Of a DNA stretch of 64,000 nucleotides, positions 42,909 to 55,212 are shown in pieces (position 1 is the first letter of the stretch; each line of letters opens with the position of its first letter). The position numbers and the translations under genes are program-made. Origin of the DNA: Portulaca oleracea (Eukaryota; Streptophyta; Magnoliopsida; Caryophyllales; Portulacaceae); the NCBI GenBank assembly GCA_029582165.1, contig CM055882.1, positions 17,935,867 to 17,999,866 on the forward strand, given 5' to 3'. The notes beneath the pieces were generated by a model. It saw only the letters and a program-made list of their open reading frames with translations. It made no database searches and was not told the DNA's origin.

Positions 42909-43480
42909 TGTTAGGAAAGTGTTCTAAAATCACCAAATCTCTTGATCTCACAATTATTTGTTTCCTAATTGTATTTGAGTATTATTTAGGTTTTCTTATT
43001 ATGTTAGGTTTCCTAATTGTATTAGATTTTAAATCTAATTGGAGTGGGAGTCAAGTTAGGTTATAGGGAGTTTTCCCTATAAATAGGGTACATGTTTCTC
43101 CACCAAAACACATTGGTAAACACGGAGAGCTAGAGAGAGAGAAAGTATTGAGAGAGAAAGGGGTCTCACCAATATTTTCCCCAGTGTATCCTGAGAGATT
43201 GTGAGTTGAGTGTTGAGAGATTGTTATTGTAATCTCCTTTGTGGATCGTATCACACCCTGTGATAGTGATCAGGTTGTACTCCTCCTTTCTCATAGTGGA
43301 TTATTTTCTGGCTGTCGCCGTCCGTGGGTTTTTCTCCGAGTTCTTCGGTTTCCCACGTAATTCTGGTGTTTGATTTTATCGCTTATTTTCGTTCCTAAAT
43401 TTTTTCGTAATATCCGTTATCTCGTTTTCGATTCTATTATTCGCTTCCGCTGTTACCTTGCTACTCACTTTTCTCTAACA
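42909..43480 (+). repeat. 5' LTR of the Ty1/copia element
   Basis: 572 bp, TGTTAGGAAAG to CTCTAACA. TATA box CCCTATAAATAGGG near 43076. A GA-rich leader follows (GAGCTAGAGAGAGAGAAAG). Confidence 0.95.
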
Positions 43481-43482
43481 AG

Positions 43483-43494
43483 TGGTATCAGAGC
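43483..43494 (+). other. Primer-binding site
   Basis: TGGTATCAGAGC, complementary to the 3' end of initiator Met tRNA, two bases after the 5' LTR. Confidence 0.88.
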
Positions 43495-43503
43495 AAGGTG
43501 GAG

Positions 43504-46500
43504 ATGGCTTCAATCATGAAGTGCGATATTCCAAAATTTGATGGAACGAGGAGTTTTACTATGTGGAGACTGCAGATGAAGGCGGTCCTGATTCAGCACG
43601 GGTTGTGGGATGTGATTGAGTATCCTGACACGAAGACTGATGCAACAATGAGCGATGATGAATTCAAACAACTCCAGAAGGATATCAAGGGGAATCTGAC
43701 TCCGAGGGAGTGGAAGAAGCTTGAAGATAAGACTGGCAGGATTCATTGCTTGGCGAGCACATTCGAGAGAGGTGATGCATATCGAGAAACCTCGAGCTCT
43801 ACCAACTGGAAGAGTTGTACATGTCGAAGAGTCGTGCAAACAAGTACCGAATGAAGGAGAAATTCTACAGGCTGAAGATGCCCCAAGGTACTTCTATTCA
43901 GGCACACCTTAGTGAATTTGTTTCTATTATTACTGAATTGGAATCAATGGATATAAAACACACTGATGAGGATAAGGCTTTTCATTTAATTCTGTCCCTA
44001 CCTGCATCACATAAACAATTTAAAGAAATCATGTTGTATGGGAATCGTGGTGACCTTAACCTTAGTGAAGTAAAGGCTAGTTTACTGTCTAAGGAGAAAC
44101 TTGATACCGATGGTGATGACCAGGGTGGTGATGCTATGGTTGTAAGGGGTAGAAATACTGAACGTAAGGGAAACGGGTCTAGAGGGAGGTTTAAACACCG
44201 TTCAAAGTCTAGGAATCCTCACAAGAATAAGAAGTGTAACTACAGTAGTAAAATGGGGCATATAGAGGGAGACTGTAGGGCAAAACAGAGAGACCAGAAG
44301 CAGGAGAGTAAGGATAATCAAACCAAACCTGGTACCTCAAACTGCGTAGAGTCTGAATCAGATGGTGATGGGTTTGTAGTTACGGATGATGCCTTGGCTA
44401 CCACATCAAGTAGGATAGCTAGAGACGAGTGGTTTCTTGACACGGGGAGCACCTATCATATGTGTCCTCATAAGGACTGGTTCGAGTCTTATGAGAGTGT
44501 TGACACCGGGGTCGTAGTCATGGGTAACGACACAGCCTGCAAGGTTGCAGGAATCAACAGCATCAAAATCAAGACTCATGATGGCATCGTTAGAACTCTC
44601 AAGGAGGTTCGTCATATCCCTAACATGACTCGAAATTTAATTTCTTTGGGTACTCTTGAAGCTAACGGCTGCAGGTACAAAGGAGAAGATGGTGTTTTGA
44701 AAGTGTGCAGGGGTTCCATGGTTCTTATGAAAGGAATCAGGAAGGGCAGTCTATACATCCTGCAGGGGTCTACAGTGACAGGATCTGCAGCGGCAGTCCT
44801 AAATCTTGATGAGTCCGACAAAGACAAAATCGCGCACTAGGCATGGGCGAGAAGAGAATGTCAATGTTGAGCAAGAAGGGATATCTTGAAGGCGCAAAGA
44901 TCGGCAAGTTGGAGTTTTGCGATCACTGTGTCTACGGGAAACAGAAGAGGGTTAGCTTTTCAAGGGCTAAACATACAACAGTAGGGATCCTTGATTATAT
45001 TCATTCAGATCTTTGGGGTCCTGCTAGAGTGCCATCACTGGGTGGCAAGCGCTACATGTTGACATTCGTGGATGACTTCTCGAGGAAGACTTGGGTTTAT
45101 TTCCTGCGGCACAAGAATGAGACATTCTCATATTTCAAGAAGTTCAAAGCTTTGGTGGAGAACCAGACAGGCAGGAAAATCAAGAAACTCAGGACTGACA
45201 ATGGGTTGGAGTTTGTTGATTCTGAATTTACTGAATTCTGCGAGGAGCATGGGATTGCAAGGCATCGAACCTTGGTAGGTAAGCCTCAGCAAAATGGGGT
45301 AGCCGAGAGAATAAACAGGACACTCTTGGAGAAAGCACGGTGCATGCTCTCGAATGCAGGGCTTTGGAAGAACAAATCGTTCTGGGCAGAGGTGATATCT
45401 ACTGCCTGCTACCTGCTGAACAGATCACCTCATGCCTCTATCGAATACCAGATTCCAGAGGAAGTATGGACAGGTAATCCAGTTAATTATTCTAATTTGA
45501 GAGTTTTTGGATGTCCTGTATATGTCCATGTGAATGATGGGAAGTCGTCTCCAGGTATTAAATGCATGTTTCTAGGTTACGGGTCTGAGTCTAAGGGATA
45601 TAGAATGTGGTGTCCTGATTTGAAGAAAGTTATTCAGTCTAGAGATGTAACCTTTAATGAAACTGCTATGTTATCTAGAATGGAATCTACCGGTACTTCT
45701 GATGATGCAGGAAATCAGGAGAAGGATGCAAGAAGAATGGCGTTCGAGGTGGAGCAGGCTCAAGGTGGAGCTGCTGGATCCTGCAATCAGGAGCAAACTA
45801 CTGATGATGTTCCTGAACCAACTCAGGTTGATGAGCCTGAGATTGAGACGAATGTTCCTCAGGTGGAGGAACAACCATGCATTGCTAGAGATCGTCCCAG
45901 GAGGGAGATCAGGAGATCAGGAGGGAGATCAGGAGGGCGATATACTGAAGAAGATGATGCTATGATTGCTTATGCGCTGAGTGTTGCAGAGGAGACTCCT
46001 GAAGGTGCTGAACCTTCTACCTATCAGGAGGCCATCTCTTGTCTGAATGCCTCAAACTGGATAGGAGCTATGTAAGAGGAGATGGAGAGTCTGCAGAAAA
46101 ATCATACATGGGAGTTATGTGAGTTGCCTAAAGGGCGACGAGCTCTTACTGCGAAGTGGGTGTACAAGAGAAAGGAAGGTATCCCTAGTGTAGAAAGTGC
46201 AAGGTTGAAGGCCAGATTAGTTGTAAGGGGTTGCAACCAGAAAGAAGGAATCGACTACAACGAAGTATTCTCGCGCAGTCGTGAGGCATACGTCGATCCG
46301 CACCTTGCTTGCCTTTGTTGCTCTATTTGATTTGGAGTTGGAGCAACTTAATGTCAAGACAGCTTTCCTCCATGGCGAGTTGGAGGAGGAAATATATATG
46401 AGGCAGCCATAGGGTTTCATAGTTCCTGGTAAGCAAGAACAGGTATGCAGATTGAGGAAGTCCTTGTATGGACTTAAATAGGCACCCAGGCAGTGGTATA

Positions 46501-47569
46501 AAAGGTTTGATACCTTTATGGTAGGGAAAGGGTACAGAAGAAGTCACTATGATAATTGTGTGTATTACAGGCAATTTGAAGAAAGGTCTTTCATTTATTA
46601 ATTATTGTATGTGGATGACATGTTGATTGCCTCCAGGGACATGTCACTAATAAAGAAGCTGAAATCTCAACTCAACCAAGAGTTTGAGATGAAAGACCTC
46701 GGAGCGGCGAAGAAGATTTTGGGTATGGAGATCCAAAGGGATAGAAAGGCAGGGAAGTTGTTCCTGTCTCAGAAGAAGTATCTGGAGAAGGTGTTGGACA
46801 AATTCAACATGAGAAAGCGTAAGCGCTTTCAACTCAGATTGCACACTTCAAGTTGTCTGGTGAGAAATGTCCTAAATCTGATTTGGAGGTAAGGAGGATG
46901 TCTAATATTCCATATGCTAGTGCAGTTGGTAGTTTGATTTATGCTATGGTGTGCACTAGACCTGACCTGTCCCATGCAGTTAGTGTGGTGAGTAGATATA
47001 TGCAGAATCCAGGGAAGGAGCATTGGGAAGGGGTAAAGTGGATCCTTCAAGGTACTTTAGAGAAAGGCATCCTGTATGATAGAGGTAGTGCTGCAACGTC
47101 TGATGTTGCAGGTTATGTTGATGCTGATTATGGTGGAGACTTGGATAGGAGACGCTCAATTTCAGGGTATGTGTTCATCATGTGTGGAGGAGCAATATCT
47201 TGGAAAGCTTCACTTCAATCTATAGCAGCCCTGTCTACTACAGAGGCTGAATATATTGCTGCAACGGAAGGAGTGAAGGAGGCCATCTGGTTGAGGGGAT
47301 TGGTCATGGAGCTTGGAGTACCACAGGGCGAGACCGTGGTTTATTAAGACAGTCAGAGTGCTATACATCTGACAAAGAATGACATTTATCATTCGAAGAC
47401 CAAGCATATAAGCGTCAGGTATCACTTCATAAGAGATACAGTTGCTGCGGGAGAGATCGTGGTGAAGAAGGTGCATACTTCTGAGAATCCGGCAGACATG
47501 TTAACCAAGCCTCTATCTATAGCTAAGTTCGAACATTGTTTGGACTTAGTTGGTGTCCTAAGCATGTGA
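43504..47569 (+). pseudogene. Ty1/copia gag-pol, broken
   Basis: Gag starts MASIMKCDIPKFDGT at 43504; a frame change or small rearrangement near 43740-43815 leads into LYMSKSRANKYRMKEKFY. Zinc knuckle near 44237: CNYSSKMGHIEGDC, where the second Cys of CX2CX4HX4C is Ser. Protease WFLDTGSTYHM near 44432. A stop (44838) and probable short deletion precede the GAG-pre-integrase part. Integrase (about 44990-45480) keeps the HSDLWGP, RTDNGLEF and NGVAERINR blocks (DDE residues). TAA at 46073-46075, then RT (ALTAKWVYKRKEG, LKARLVVRGCNQKEGIDYNE); a frame change near 46280; TAG codons in QP-GF and LYGLK-APRQW; YVDDM near 46605; another frame change near 46840. RNase H keeps STTEAEYIAATEG and [11 protein letters not shown], separated by a TAA at 47345-47347. 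Pol ends GVLSM at 47569. Confidence 0.9.
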
Positions 47570-47670
47570 GAGCCCTGCGGGGCCACGCCCTGCGGAGGGG
47601 CGTGTTGATGGCGACAGTCAAGATGTTTATTTGGACCGATGATTCGTTGTTTTTCGTCTAAGGTGGAGTT

Positions 47671-48241
47671 TGTTAGGAAAGTGTTCTAAAATCACCAAAT
47701 CTCATGATCTCACAATTTTTTGTTTCCTAATTGTATTTGAGTATTATTAGGTTTTCTTATTATGTTAGGTTTCCTAATTGTATTAGATTCTAAATCTAAT
47801 TGGAGTGGGAGTCAAGTTAGGTTATAGAGAGTTTTCCCTATAAATAGGGTACATGTTTCTCCACCAAAACACATCGGTAAACACAGAGAGCTAGAGAGAG
47901 AGAAAGTATTGAGAGAGAAAGGGGTCTCACCAATATTTTCCCCAGTGTATCCTGAGAGATTGTGAGTTGAGTGTTGAGAGATTGTTATTGTAATCTCCTT
48001 TGTGGATCGTATCACACCCTGTGATAGTGATCAGGTTGTACTCCTCCTTTCTCATAGTGAATTATTTTCTGGCTGTCGCCGTCCGTGGGTTTTTCTCTGA
48101 ATTCTTCGGTTTTCCACGTAATTCTGGTGTTTGATTTTATCGCTTATTTTCGTTCCTAAATTTTGTCGTAATATCCGTCATCTCGTTTTTTATTCTATTA
48201 TTTGCTTCCGCTGTTACCTTGCTACTCACTTTTATCTAACA
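47671..48241 (+). repeat. 3' LTR of the Ty1/copia element
   Basis: 571 bp, TGTTAGGAAAG to ATCTAACA, preceded by TCTAAGGTGGAGTT. Most differences from the 5' LTR are C/T or G/A transitions. Confidence 0.95.
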
Positions 48242-48246
48242 AATTT

Positions 48247-48873
48247 ATTTCTGCCCTTATGCTTCAGTATTTCGAAACCAGAATCTAGAACCTAATCGGA
48301 ACCTGACAACGCGTAAGGATGCACCTGGCAAAATTTATCCAAAATCCGACCTGGAACACCCGAATAGGAGACCCAATCTTTACCCGAATCCAGGATCAAA
48401 CCAATTTAGAACTGATCCAAACTGTAACCCGAAAGTTAACTGAACAAGAAAGACATCCGAATTAATCCGAATAGACTTAAACTTGAATTGAGTCATGCTA
48501 AGCTCGATTAAACCCGAATCCAAAAATGGCTTGAACCGAATTTAACCCGACTTGACTTACACCCAAACCGAATTTGAACCTAACCAACTCGATTTACACC
48601 CAAACCAAATTAATCCCGGCCTTATTATAATTTGATCAAATTAGAATCATACTGACAGATAACAATACAAACCAACTTTGCCTTTCAATTGTATTTTTGT
48701 AAATTGAGATGATCACAATTTCGAATATATATAAAATTTGTACGTTAACATATTTTAAACAATATTGTGAAATGCACTTGGAATTTTGATTTTAGAGCTT
48801 AGAAACTGGTATTCGGGGCCATCCAGTCATCCACCACAACTATTATGTATCTAAATTACAAATTTTTCCTAGG
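48247..48873. repeat. 'AACCCGAA/CCGAATCC' low-complexity repeat and flank
   Basis: 48280-48620 is built from short AACCTGA, ACCCGAATCC, CCGAATTAAC-like phrases with no reading frame. It resembles 49670-49960, so the two may be one decayed repeat separated by the insertion at 48883. Confidence 0.45.
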
Positions 48874-48882
48874 CAAAAAAAC

Positions 48883-49436
48883 GGGTTTTTTGCATTTTGG
48901 ACCCTGAACTTTAGAGGTATTTATATTCTGGACCCTTGGTTTTCAACTTTAATTTTTTGGACCCTAAAGTTTGTAGAATGAAAAAAAAGGACTCTAAAGT
49001 TTGTGATGTTGAAATAAAGCCCGTTTCCCGTTTTTCTTTTTCTTTCCATATTTAAATTTCTTTCCCGATTAGCGTCAAACTTCAAAACTAAGGTTAAAAC
49101 TGATATTAAAGTTGTAATGAACCTCTCTTATTCATGTTGGAGTTACTTAAATCCTGTAATCCGGGGTCTAAGTAGCCCTGACATGAATAAGAGACGTGTA
49201 TTATAGCTTCAATATCAGTTTTAATCATAATCCTAAAGTTTGACGTCAAACGGGAGACAAATTCAAACATGGGAGGAAAACAAAGAATGAGACAGGGGCT
49301 TTTTTGTTAACTCACAAACTTTAGGGTTCTTTTTTCTTCATTCGACAAACTTTAGGGTCCAAACAATTAAAGTTGAAAACCAAGGGTTCAGAATATAAAT
49401 ACCCCTAAAGTTCGGGGTCCAAAATGCGAAAAACCC
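48883..49436. mobile_element. MULE-type foldback MITE
   Basis: A 554-bp element with 9-bp duplications CAAAAAAAC (48874-48882, 49437-49445). Ends GGGTTTTTTGCATTTTGGAC and the complement of the right, GGGTTTTTCGCATTTTGGAC. Inverted similarity runs almost to the centre (GTATTTATATTCTG, GGTTTTCAACTTTAATT, GACCCTAAAGTTTGT, TCTTATTCATGT), so nearly the whole element folds back on itself. The duplication is low-complexity, which slightly weakens it. Confidence 0.85.
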
Positions 49437-49445
49437 CAAAAAAAC

Positions 49446-51905
49446 TACAAATTTTTTCGAACAAGATATGTGTGATTGACAAAAAATTATAGACTAATTA
49501 TAGTTCTTTTGGTAGGAAAGAAATGACGCTACTAGCCTAATCATATACCATAAATTATTTAATTATTTAACTAATATTTGCTCAAAATTTGAAACTTGGC
49601 ATTTGAGTAATATTTAACTTTTAACATAATATAAAAGCTACATTACCCGAAAGCAACCCGATCCAAATATAAATATAGGAATGCACCAGAAAACAATGAA
49701 TCGAAGCTATCTGATTCGAATTTGATCGGATCCAACTCAACCCAACCCGGAAAATTTCACCCGATTCAAACTCGAAAATCCTGAACCGATAAAACCCGAT
49801 CCGACTCAGACAAGATCCATCTGGAGTCAAACTGAACTAGAACCCCACCCGAATCTAACCCGAACCGAACTGGAACATGTTGATCCTAACAAACTTGAAC
49901 TTGAAGTTGCTTTATCCGAACCCAAACCAACACACTCGATTGTCAGGTCTAGGTAAGCGTAAGGTTCTTAAAATTCAGGAACTTGTCTAACGGGTAAGGA
50001 TAATGTTCCTAAAATGTTACCCAAGATCAGAACCTGGAACTTGTTAAAAAAATTTAAGTTCCGAGTAATTGAAACCAGAAACCTAAAATCGATAAATACA
50101 TGGAACATAAAATCTAATTTTAATATAAATTAGTAAATAAAATTATGGTTTTTATAATCACATGTAAATAAAATCATTTAAATGTTTACATTATATATTT
50201 ATATAGAAATTGGTAGCAATTCTTCAATTTTCATTGTCACTAAAATCAAGTGTGGTATTATGGTCACGATAATTGAACATTGTAGTGTACTTTACGCTTA
50301 AGTAAAAATTAGTATATTTTCAAAAAATAAATTACATGTCAGAAAATAAAAATTTCAAAATTAGCGAATACCTTGAAATTGGAACCTAAACCGAGAAAAA
50401 GGTAAGATTTCTCAAATTAAAAATTTGTCATAACGATAAGAGTACGATTCCTAATTTTATGACATAATACACAAAACACCTTACCCTTCAATGCATGGTG
50501 GCATGGAATAGTTCTAGATAGATCTATCTGCTAATATGAAACAATTATTTGCTATCCCAACAGTTATCCGCTATCCAAACAACTATCCGCTACTCAATTA
50601 GCTCTTTTGCCCGGACAGAGACTAGTAAACGTCTGATTTGTAGAATAGTCTTTGGTAAATTTTGTTCCAATATTTCCCTCAAACTTTTTCCTTATATTAC
50701 AAACCCTGCCATCACTAAAATTACCACTACTCTCGCTGTTCTTCTCCATGTGTCTCTCTCTTTACAGGAAAAATGGAGCAGACAAGACAATTAAAGCACA
50801 ATAAAAGTGCTCAAGCAAGAGCCCTAATGGCATCAAGGAAAACTAAAAATGGAGCAAAGATAAAATTTTCTCTCTCTACAAGCCTCCTCCTAAGAACAGC
50901 TGCTATCATGCTCTCTTCCCCTTCTCAAGATAGCTCCCCCCTCTTCTTTCTGTTTCTTCAAATTTCTGAACGAAGGCTCTGTTCTATAGGTTAATAAGTT
51001 AGGTTTATTCTTACCTAACTTTACTTTATCTAATTTTTTAAAAAACACTCAAACTAAAGTCAAATTTTATCCCTACCTTTCCTTTCCTTACATTATCAAA
51101 CCTAATTTGATCATATCGCTCTAGAATAGAGCCGAAATTTATCAATGGTTGCAATTTTTACATGGGTGTTCTATTGGATGTTTAATTTTAGTGGGGAAGT
51201 GTGGGGCTTATGAGAAAATTTATCAATAGTGGTGGGTTGTAGATTTGGAGGTTGTTGTTATATAATGATACTAATTTTATGAAACAAATAATTATATATA
51301 TTGAAAATTTTATATATAGATAGAATTTTTAAATTTTAACTACATATATATTATAGTAATAGAATATAATAGAATATAATGTGTATGATATTTGTCAGTA
51401 TACACAATATCATAGTAATTTATTTCAAACTAATGTGTTTTGGGGCCACTTTTGCTATAGAATATCATTAATTTATTGTGTCTAATTAAAATTTCACAAA
51501 GTTGAGCAAGTAGTTATTCAAAGGGCACTATGTTCTACTTGGCTATTGCTTATATGTTTCCAGTTTCCACACCTTTGGCCACCCACCATCATGCACCACC
51601 ACCATGGCACCCTCAATTATTTGCAACGACCAACTAACTTGCGCTTCTCATAAATTCCAAAGTATCAAACCCCTTCGTACCTCTCCCCTCTCCGTCTCGC
51701 ACGCACACACTCTTTCACTTTTAGGATATTTTCTTACGTACCTCTCAATCTACTATTCAACAATGAATATAAATTTAATTAATCCAACATCTTATTCATA
51801 TTCATATATACAAAATTTGTTAATCTGTCATTTCAAATATCAATGATTAATCAAATTTTAATATATTAAAATGGTCCAATTTGATTTAGATATTTATCGC
51901 GCACA
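49446..51905. other. Long AT-rich intergenic stretch, no gene
   Basis: 49670-49960 is the ACCCGAA-type repeat. 49960-50460 has recurring TAAGGTTCYTAAA, GGAACYT and AACCTAAA phrases, probably decayed repeat. 50520-51000 has short open frames with no recognisable domain (TATCCGCTATCC repeated near 50576). 51340-51375 has a small TAATAGAATA duplication. 51600-51850 contains a short frame without recognisable domain. Confidence 0.45.
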
Positions 51906-52463
51906 TTTTTTTTTTTTACAACGGTAAGCAAAACAGTTAGGCAACTGTTCTTTCAAGAGACAAACCTAGCCTATCTTCATGCAAGATACAATTCAACCTG
52001 GTAGATTCACTATGATTCCAGAAATAAATTCCTTCGATGTTAAGACCAGCCTTAGCGAGCCAGTTCGCCGCCCTATTAGCTTCGAGAAAAACGTGAGTTA
52101 TCTTGAAATAGGAGCATTGAGCAAGGTAGAATTTGATGTCACAAAGAATTTGATGGATGGTCCAAGGAGTATCACAAAGACCTTTGAGAGCGTCGACGAC
52201 GATTTTATTATCTCCTTCAATAACAAGATTGTTTAGACCGAGACGAATAGCCTCCCGAGACCGTTACGTAACGCAGTGGCTTCTGCCACCAGGATGGAGG
52301 ACTGGTCCAAGTTAAAGGAGCCACCCGAGAAGAAGTTACCGGCCCAACCACGAATGATAAAGCCACCAACAACACCTTGAGGGGATTTGGCACCATCAAA
52401 GTTGAGCTTGTAGGTGCTAATAGGCAGGGCAGACCAGGAAATCCATGAAGATAGTTTTGGCAT
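51906..52463 (-). pseudogene. L1-type LINE RNase H domain and 3' tail
   Basis: On the minus strand, 52430-52240 reads YKLNFDGAKSPQGVVGGFII, then SGGSFNLDQSSILVAEATAL (RNase H strands with the acidic FDGA and EA positions). After a one-base frame change near 52250 it continues NLVIEGDNKIVVDALKGL, then HVFLEANRAANWLAKAGL. The reading ends and is followed by an A run on the minus strand (T12 at 51906-51917). Order RNase H then A tail fits the 3' end of a plant L1. It is 5'-truncated at about 52465; no clear target duplication was found. Confidence 0.85.
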
Positions 52464-52706
52464 TCAACAACACATGATTTTACTTAATTACTTTTGGCAT
52501 TCAACAACTTCATGTGCTTATAAATTCATTATTTTCATATTAAATATTCAACATACTTAATATCACTCAATATAGTTTAGTATATGTGTACATGTTCAAT
52601 CTCAATTCAACACAATCAATATATAACAATATAGACCAATTCGTAATGTTTATACATGCATGTATTTACAAGCTTGAACACATTATAAATTTTTAACACA
52701 CTTCAC
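52464..52706. other. Short spacer
   Basis: AT-rich. The phrase TTTTGGCATTCAACAAC occurs at about 52452 and 52493, a direct repeat next to the LINE end. Confidence 0.45.
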
Positions 52707-52970
52707 TAAGGGTCCGTTTGGACCTAAGAAAATAGGATGGAAAAAAAATCTCATGGAAAAAAAATTAGGAGGAAAAAATTTTGGGGGTAAAGTAAATTTC
52801 TTTCTCTTGTTTGGTTCAAGTAAAATTTTGAAGGAAAAAAAATGATTTTCTATTTAACTTTCTTTTCCTTGTTTGGTTTGAAGAAAAATATATGGAAAAG
52901 AAAAATTTGCATGAAACTTTTAAATGTCAAGCTTCATTTTTCTAGATTATATGACGTGATTTGGAGGAGG

Positions 52971-52974
<4 letters not shown>

Positions 52975-53009
<35 letters not shown>

Positions 53010-53159
53010 TCCGAGAGAGAGAAAAGAAAGTTAGAGAGAGAGTGTGTGTGTGATAGAGAGAGAGAGAGAGAGCGATCGAGAGAGAGAAAAGAGAGTTAGA
53101 GAGAGAGAGAGAGCGCGATAGAGAGAGAGAGAGAGCGACTGAGAGAGAGAAAAGAGAGT

Positions 53160-53205
<46 letters not shown>

Positions 53206-53333
53206 TGTTATAGAGAGAGAGCGAGAGAGAAGAAAGAGAAGAGACTTAGAGAGAAAGAAGAGAGAGTGCGCGAGAGAAAGAGGGAAAAGAGTTAGAGAGA
53301 GAGAGAAGATACTTAGAGAAAGAGAAAGAGAGA

Positions 53334-53374
<41 letters not shown>
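52975..53374. repeat. Large (GA)n-rich microsatellite block
   Basis: About 400 bp of GA with regular GTTAGAGAGAGA and CGAGAGAGAGAAAAGAGAGTT units, suggesting expansion of a higher-order unit of 50-70 bp and not only of the dinucleotide. Confidence 0.92.
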
Positions 53375-53375
<1 letters not shown>

Positions 53376-53808
53376 AGTAATTATAACGTAGGATCGGGTG
53401 TACATAGCATAGAACACCCGGTATAAATAGGGGTGAGGGGTATATATATGACGCACGTGCAACCATATTTTGGGCAAAATCTTCCTTGGTCAATTCATCG
53501 ACTTCTTGCACCGCTTTGGACAAATTCTTCCTTGATCAACGCATCCACTTCGTGCGCCGCCTCATATGCGAAATTGGGATGGAACAACTCAATGGCGATG
53601 ATGTAGACGTACATTACCGCATTTGATCCGGAGAACCTTTTGATTGAACAATTGTAGATGTTGGGTGAATCAAACGTGGATACATTTGAACCTCCGTCGG
53701 TGAACTGTGGAGAAGACGATGCCTTTAACCCGGACATTATCATATTGGATGCTGATACATTGATAATCAATACTGAATTAACTTGTAATAAGTATGCATT
53801 GATGTTCT
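53375..53808. other. Unassigned unique core of the Harbinger-type element
   Basis: Two adjacent similar segments (about 53478-53520 and 53521-53565) share CTTCCTTG(G/A)TCAA and CATCSACTTCKTGC. On the minus strand they read EVDELTKEDFAQN and EVDALIKEEFVQ, a duplicated short peptide motif. No family recognised. Confidence 0.4.
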
Positions 53809-54370
53809 TGAATACCGCATCCAAATTGGAAAATAATGCACTGCATAATGGAGAAATTATCACCATATATATAATGAAATATAGGAAAGATACATTGGGA
53901 ATTACGAAAGATGCATTAAAAAATGAAAAGATGCAGTACATAATAGAAAAGTTATAAGGGGTGATACCATGGAAAAGTTAGGAAAGATACATTGATGTTC
54001 TTGAATACTGTATCCAAATTGGGAAACAATGCACTGCATAATGGAAAAATGATCACCATATATATAATGAAATATGGGAAAGATATGTTGGGAATTATGA
54101 AAGATACATTAAAAACATGAAATGATGCAGTACATAATAGAAAACTTAGGAAAGATACATTGAGAAGTATGAAAGTTATGTTAAAGAATAATGTATTGAT
54201 GTTCTTGAATACTGCATCCAAGTTTGGAAAAAATGCACTCCCTAATGGAAAAATTATCACCATATATATAATGAAATATTGGAAAGATACATTGAGAATT
54301 ATGAAAGATACATTAAAAACTTGAAAAGATCCACTACATAATGGAAAATTTATAAGCGGTGATACAATGG
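53809..54370. repeat. Three-copy tandem repeat, unit about 185-200 bp
   Basis: Copies begin GATGTTCTTGAATACYGYAT near 53809, 53993 and 54191 and share CACCATATATATAATGAAAT and GAAAGATACATT blocks. Frames through them are AT-biased and are not counted as genes. Confidence 0.85.
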
Positions 54371-54597
54371 ATATGCTAAAGATGCATTCCTCTGCCGCCA
54401 CCGTCTTCTCGTCGTCTGGTTTTTGGTGAGTGATAATTATGTGCTGTGTAGATGCAGGAGAGGGGAAGCACTGAAGCTGAGGGTTTAGGTTAAAGCTAGA
54501 CAGTAGTTTATGTTTTGGAAGATTGCCAGCGGGTGTGTAACAATTACACCGTATACTCCGTGTTATATGGGTTCGGTCTTATTTCATAATTTGCGGT

Positions 54598-54767
54598 TTC
54601 AGAGAGAGAGAAGAAAGTTAGAGAGAGAGAGAGAGAAGAGACTTAGAGAGAGAAGAAAGTTAGAGAGAGAGAAGAGAGTTAGAGAGAGAGAGAGAAAGAA
54701 GAGAGTTAGAGAGAGAGAAAAGAGGGTTAGAGAGAGAGAGAGAGAGAGATGAGTTAGAGAGAGGATG
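54598..54767. repeat. Second (GA)n-rich block
   Basis: Units GAGAGAGAAGAAAGTTAGAG and similar, the same composition and orientation as 52975-53374. Confidence 0.9.
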
Positions 54768-55212
54768 AAAAGAAAGGTTGGTTTTGATCCAAAATTTTTC
54801 TCCCAACTTTCCTTTCATTTTTGAAGGGAAAATTTTTTATTCATTGTTACTCCAAATTTTCCATGCAATTTTCCAACTATTTTTTTTCCATTCTTTTTTC
54901 TTTAATCCAAACAATGGAAAGATTCTCATTTTTCAAAATAATTTTTTCCATACTATTTTCCAAGGTCCAAACGGACCCTAAGTTTTGGCATATGTAGTTA
55001 ATTAAGCAATTAAAGCCAATAAATAGTTTTTGTTTATCGAAAGAAATCCTAAACCAAATATACAACATTAATTTTTTTAAAATTACATATTCTAAGGAAA
55101 TTGTATAATGAATCTTTTCAAATATAAAACATAACAATGATGCCATGGCTTTAAAATTACATTTCAGCCTCTCATGTAGTACATAATTGGATTTCATCAT
55201 ATCAGGTTTATG

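Larger units (their letters stand above)
42909..48241 (+). mobile_element. Ty1/copia LTR retrotransposon, structurally complete
   Basis: A 5333-bp element with two LTRs, a perfect 5-bp duplication AATTT (42904-42908, 48242-48246), a Met-tRNA-type primer site TGGTATCAGAGC directly after the 5' LTR, a purine tract AAGGTGGAG before the 3' LTR, and gag-protease-integrase-RT-RNase H in copia order. By eye the LTRs differ by about 18 substitutions and one single-base gap over 571 bp (about 97% identity), so the insertion is fairly recent on a plant scale. Pol contains many stops and frame changes, so it cannot encode its own machinery. Confidence 0.95.
52710..54978. mobile_element. PIF/Harbinger-type non-autonomous element
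   Basis: A 2269-bp element with TAA duplications (52707-52709, 54979-54981). Ends GGGTCCGTTTGGACC on the left and the identical 15-bp complement on the right, a Tourist-like terminus. Subterminal A-rich similarity (AAAATAGGATGGAAAAA vs AAAATAGTATGGAAAAA) extends inward. No transposase or Myb-like ORF1 is recognised. The interior is dominated by GA microsatellites and a three-copy tandem repeat. Confidence 0.82.

Noticed and set aside
42909..48241. Autonomous, active copia element
   Set aside because: LTRs and duplication are good, but pol carries multiple stops and frame changes.
52942..53523. 193-codon minus-strand open frame
   Set aside because: Almost entirely Ser-Leu repeats from the (GA)n tract; an artefact of low complexity.
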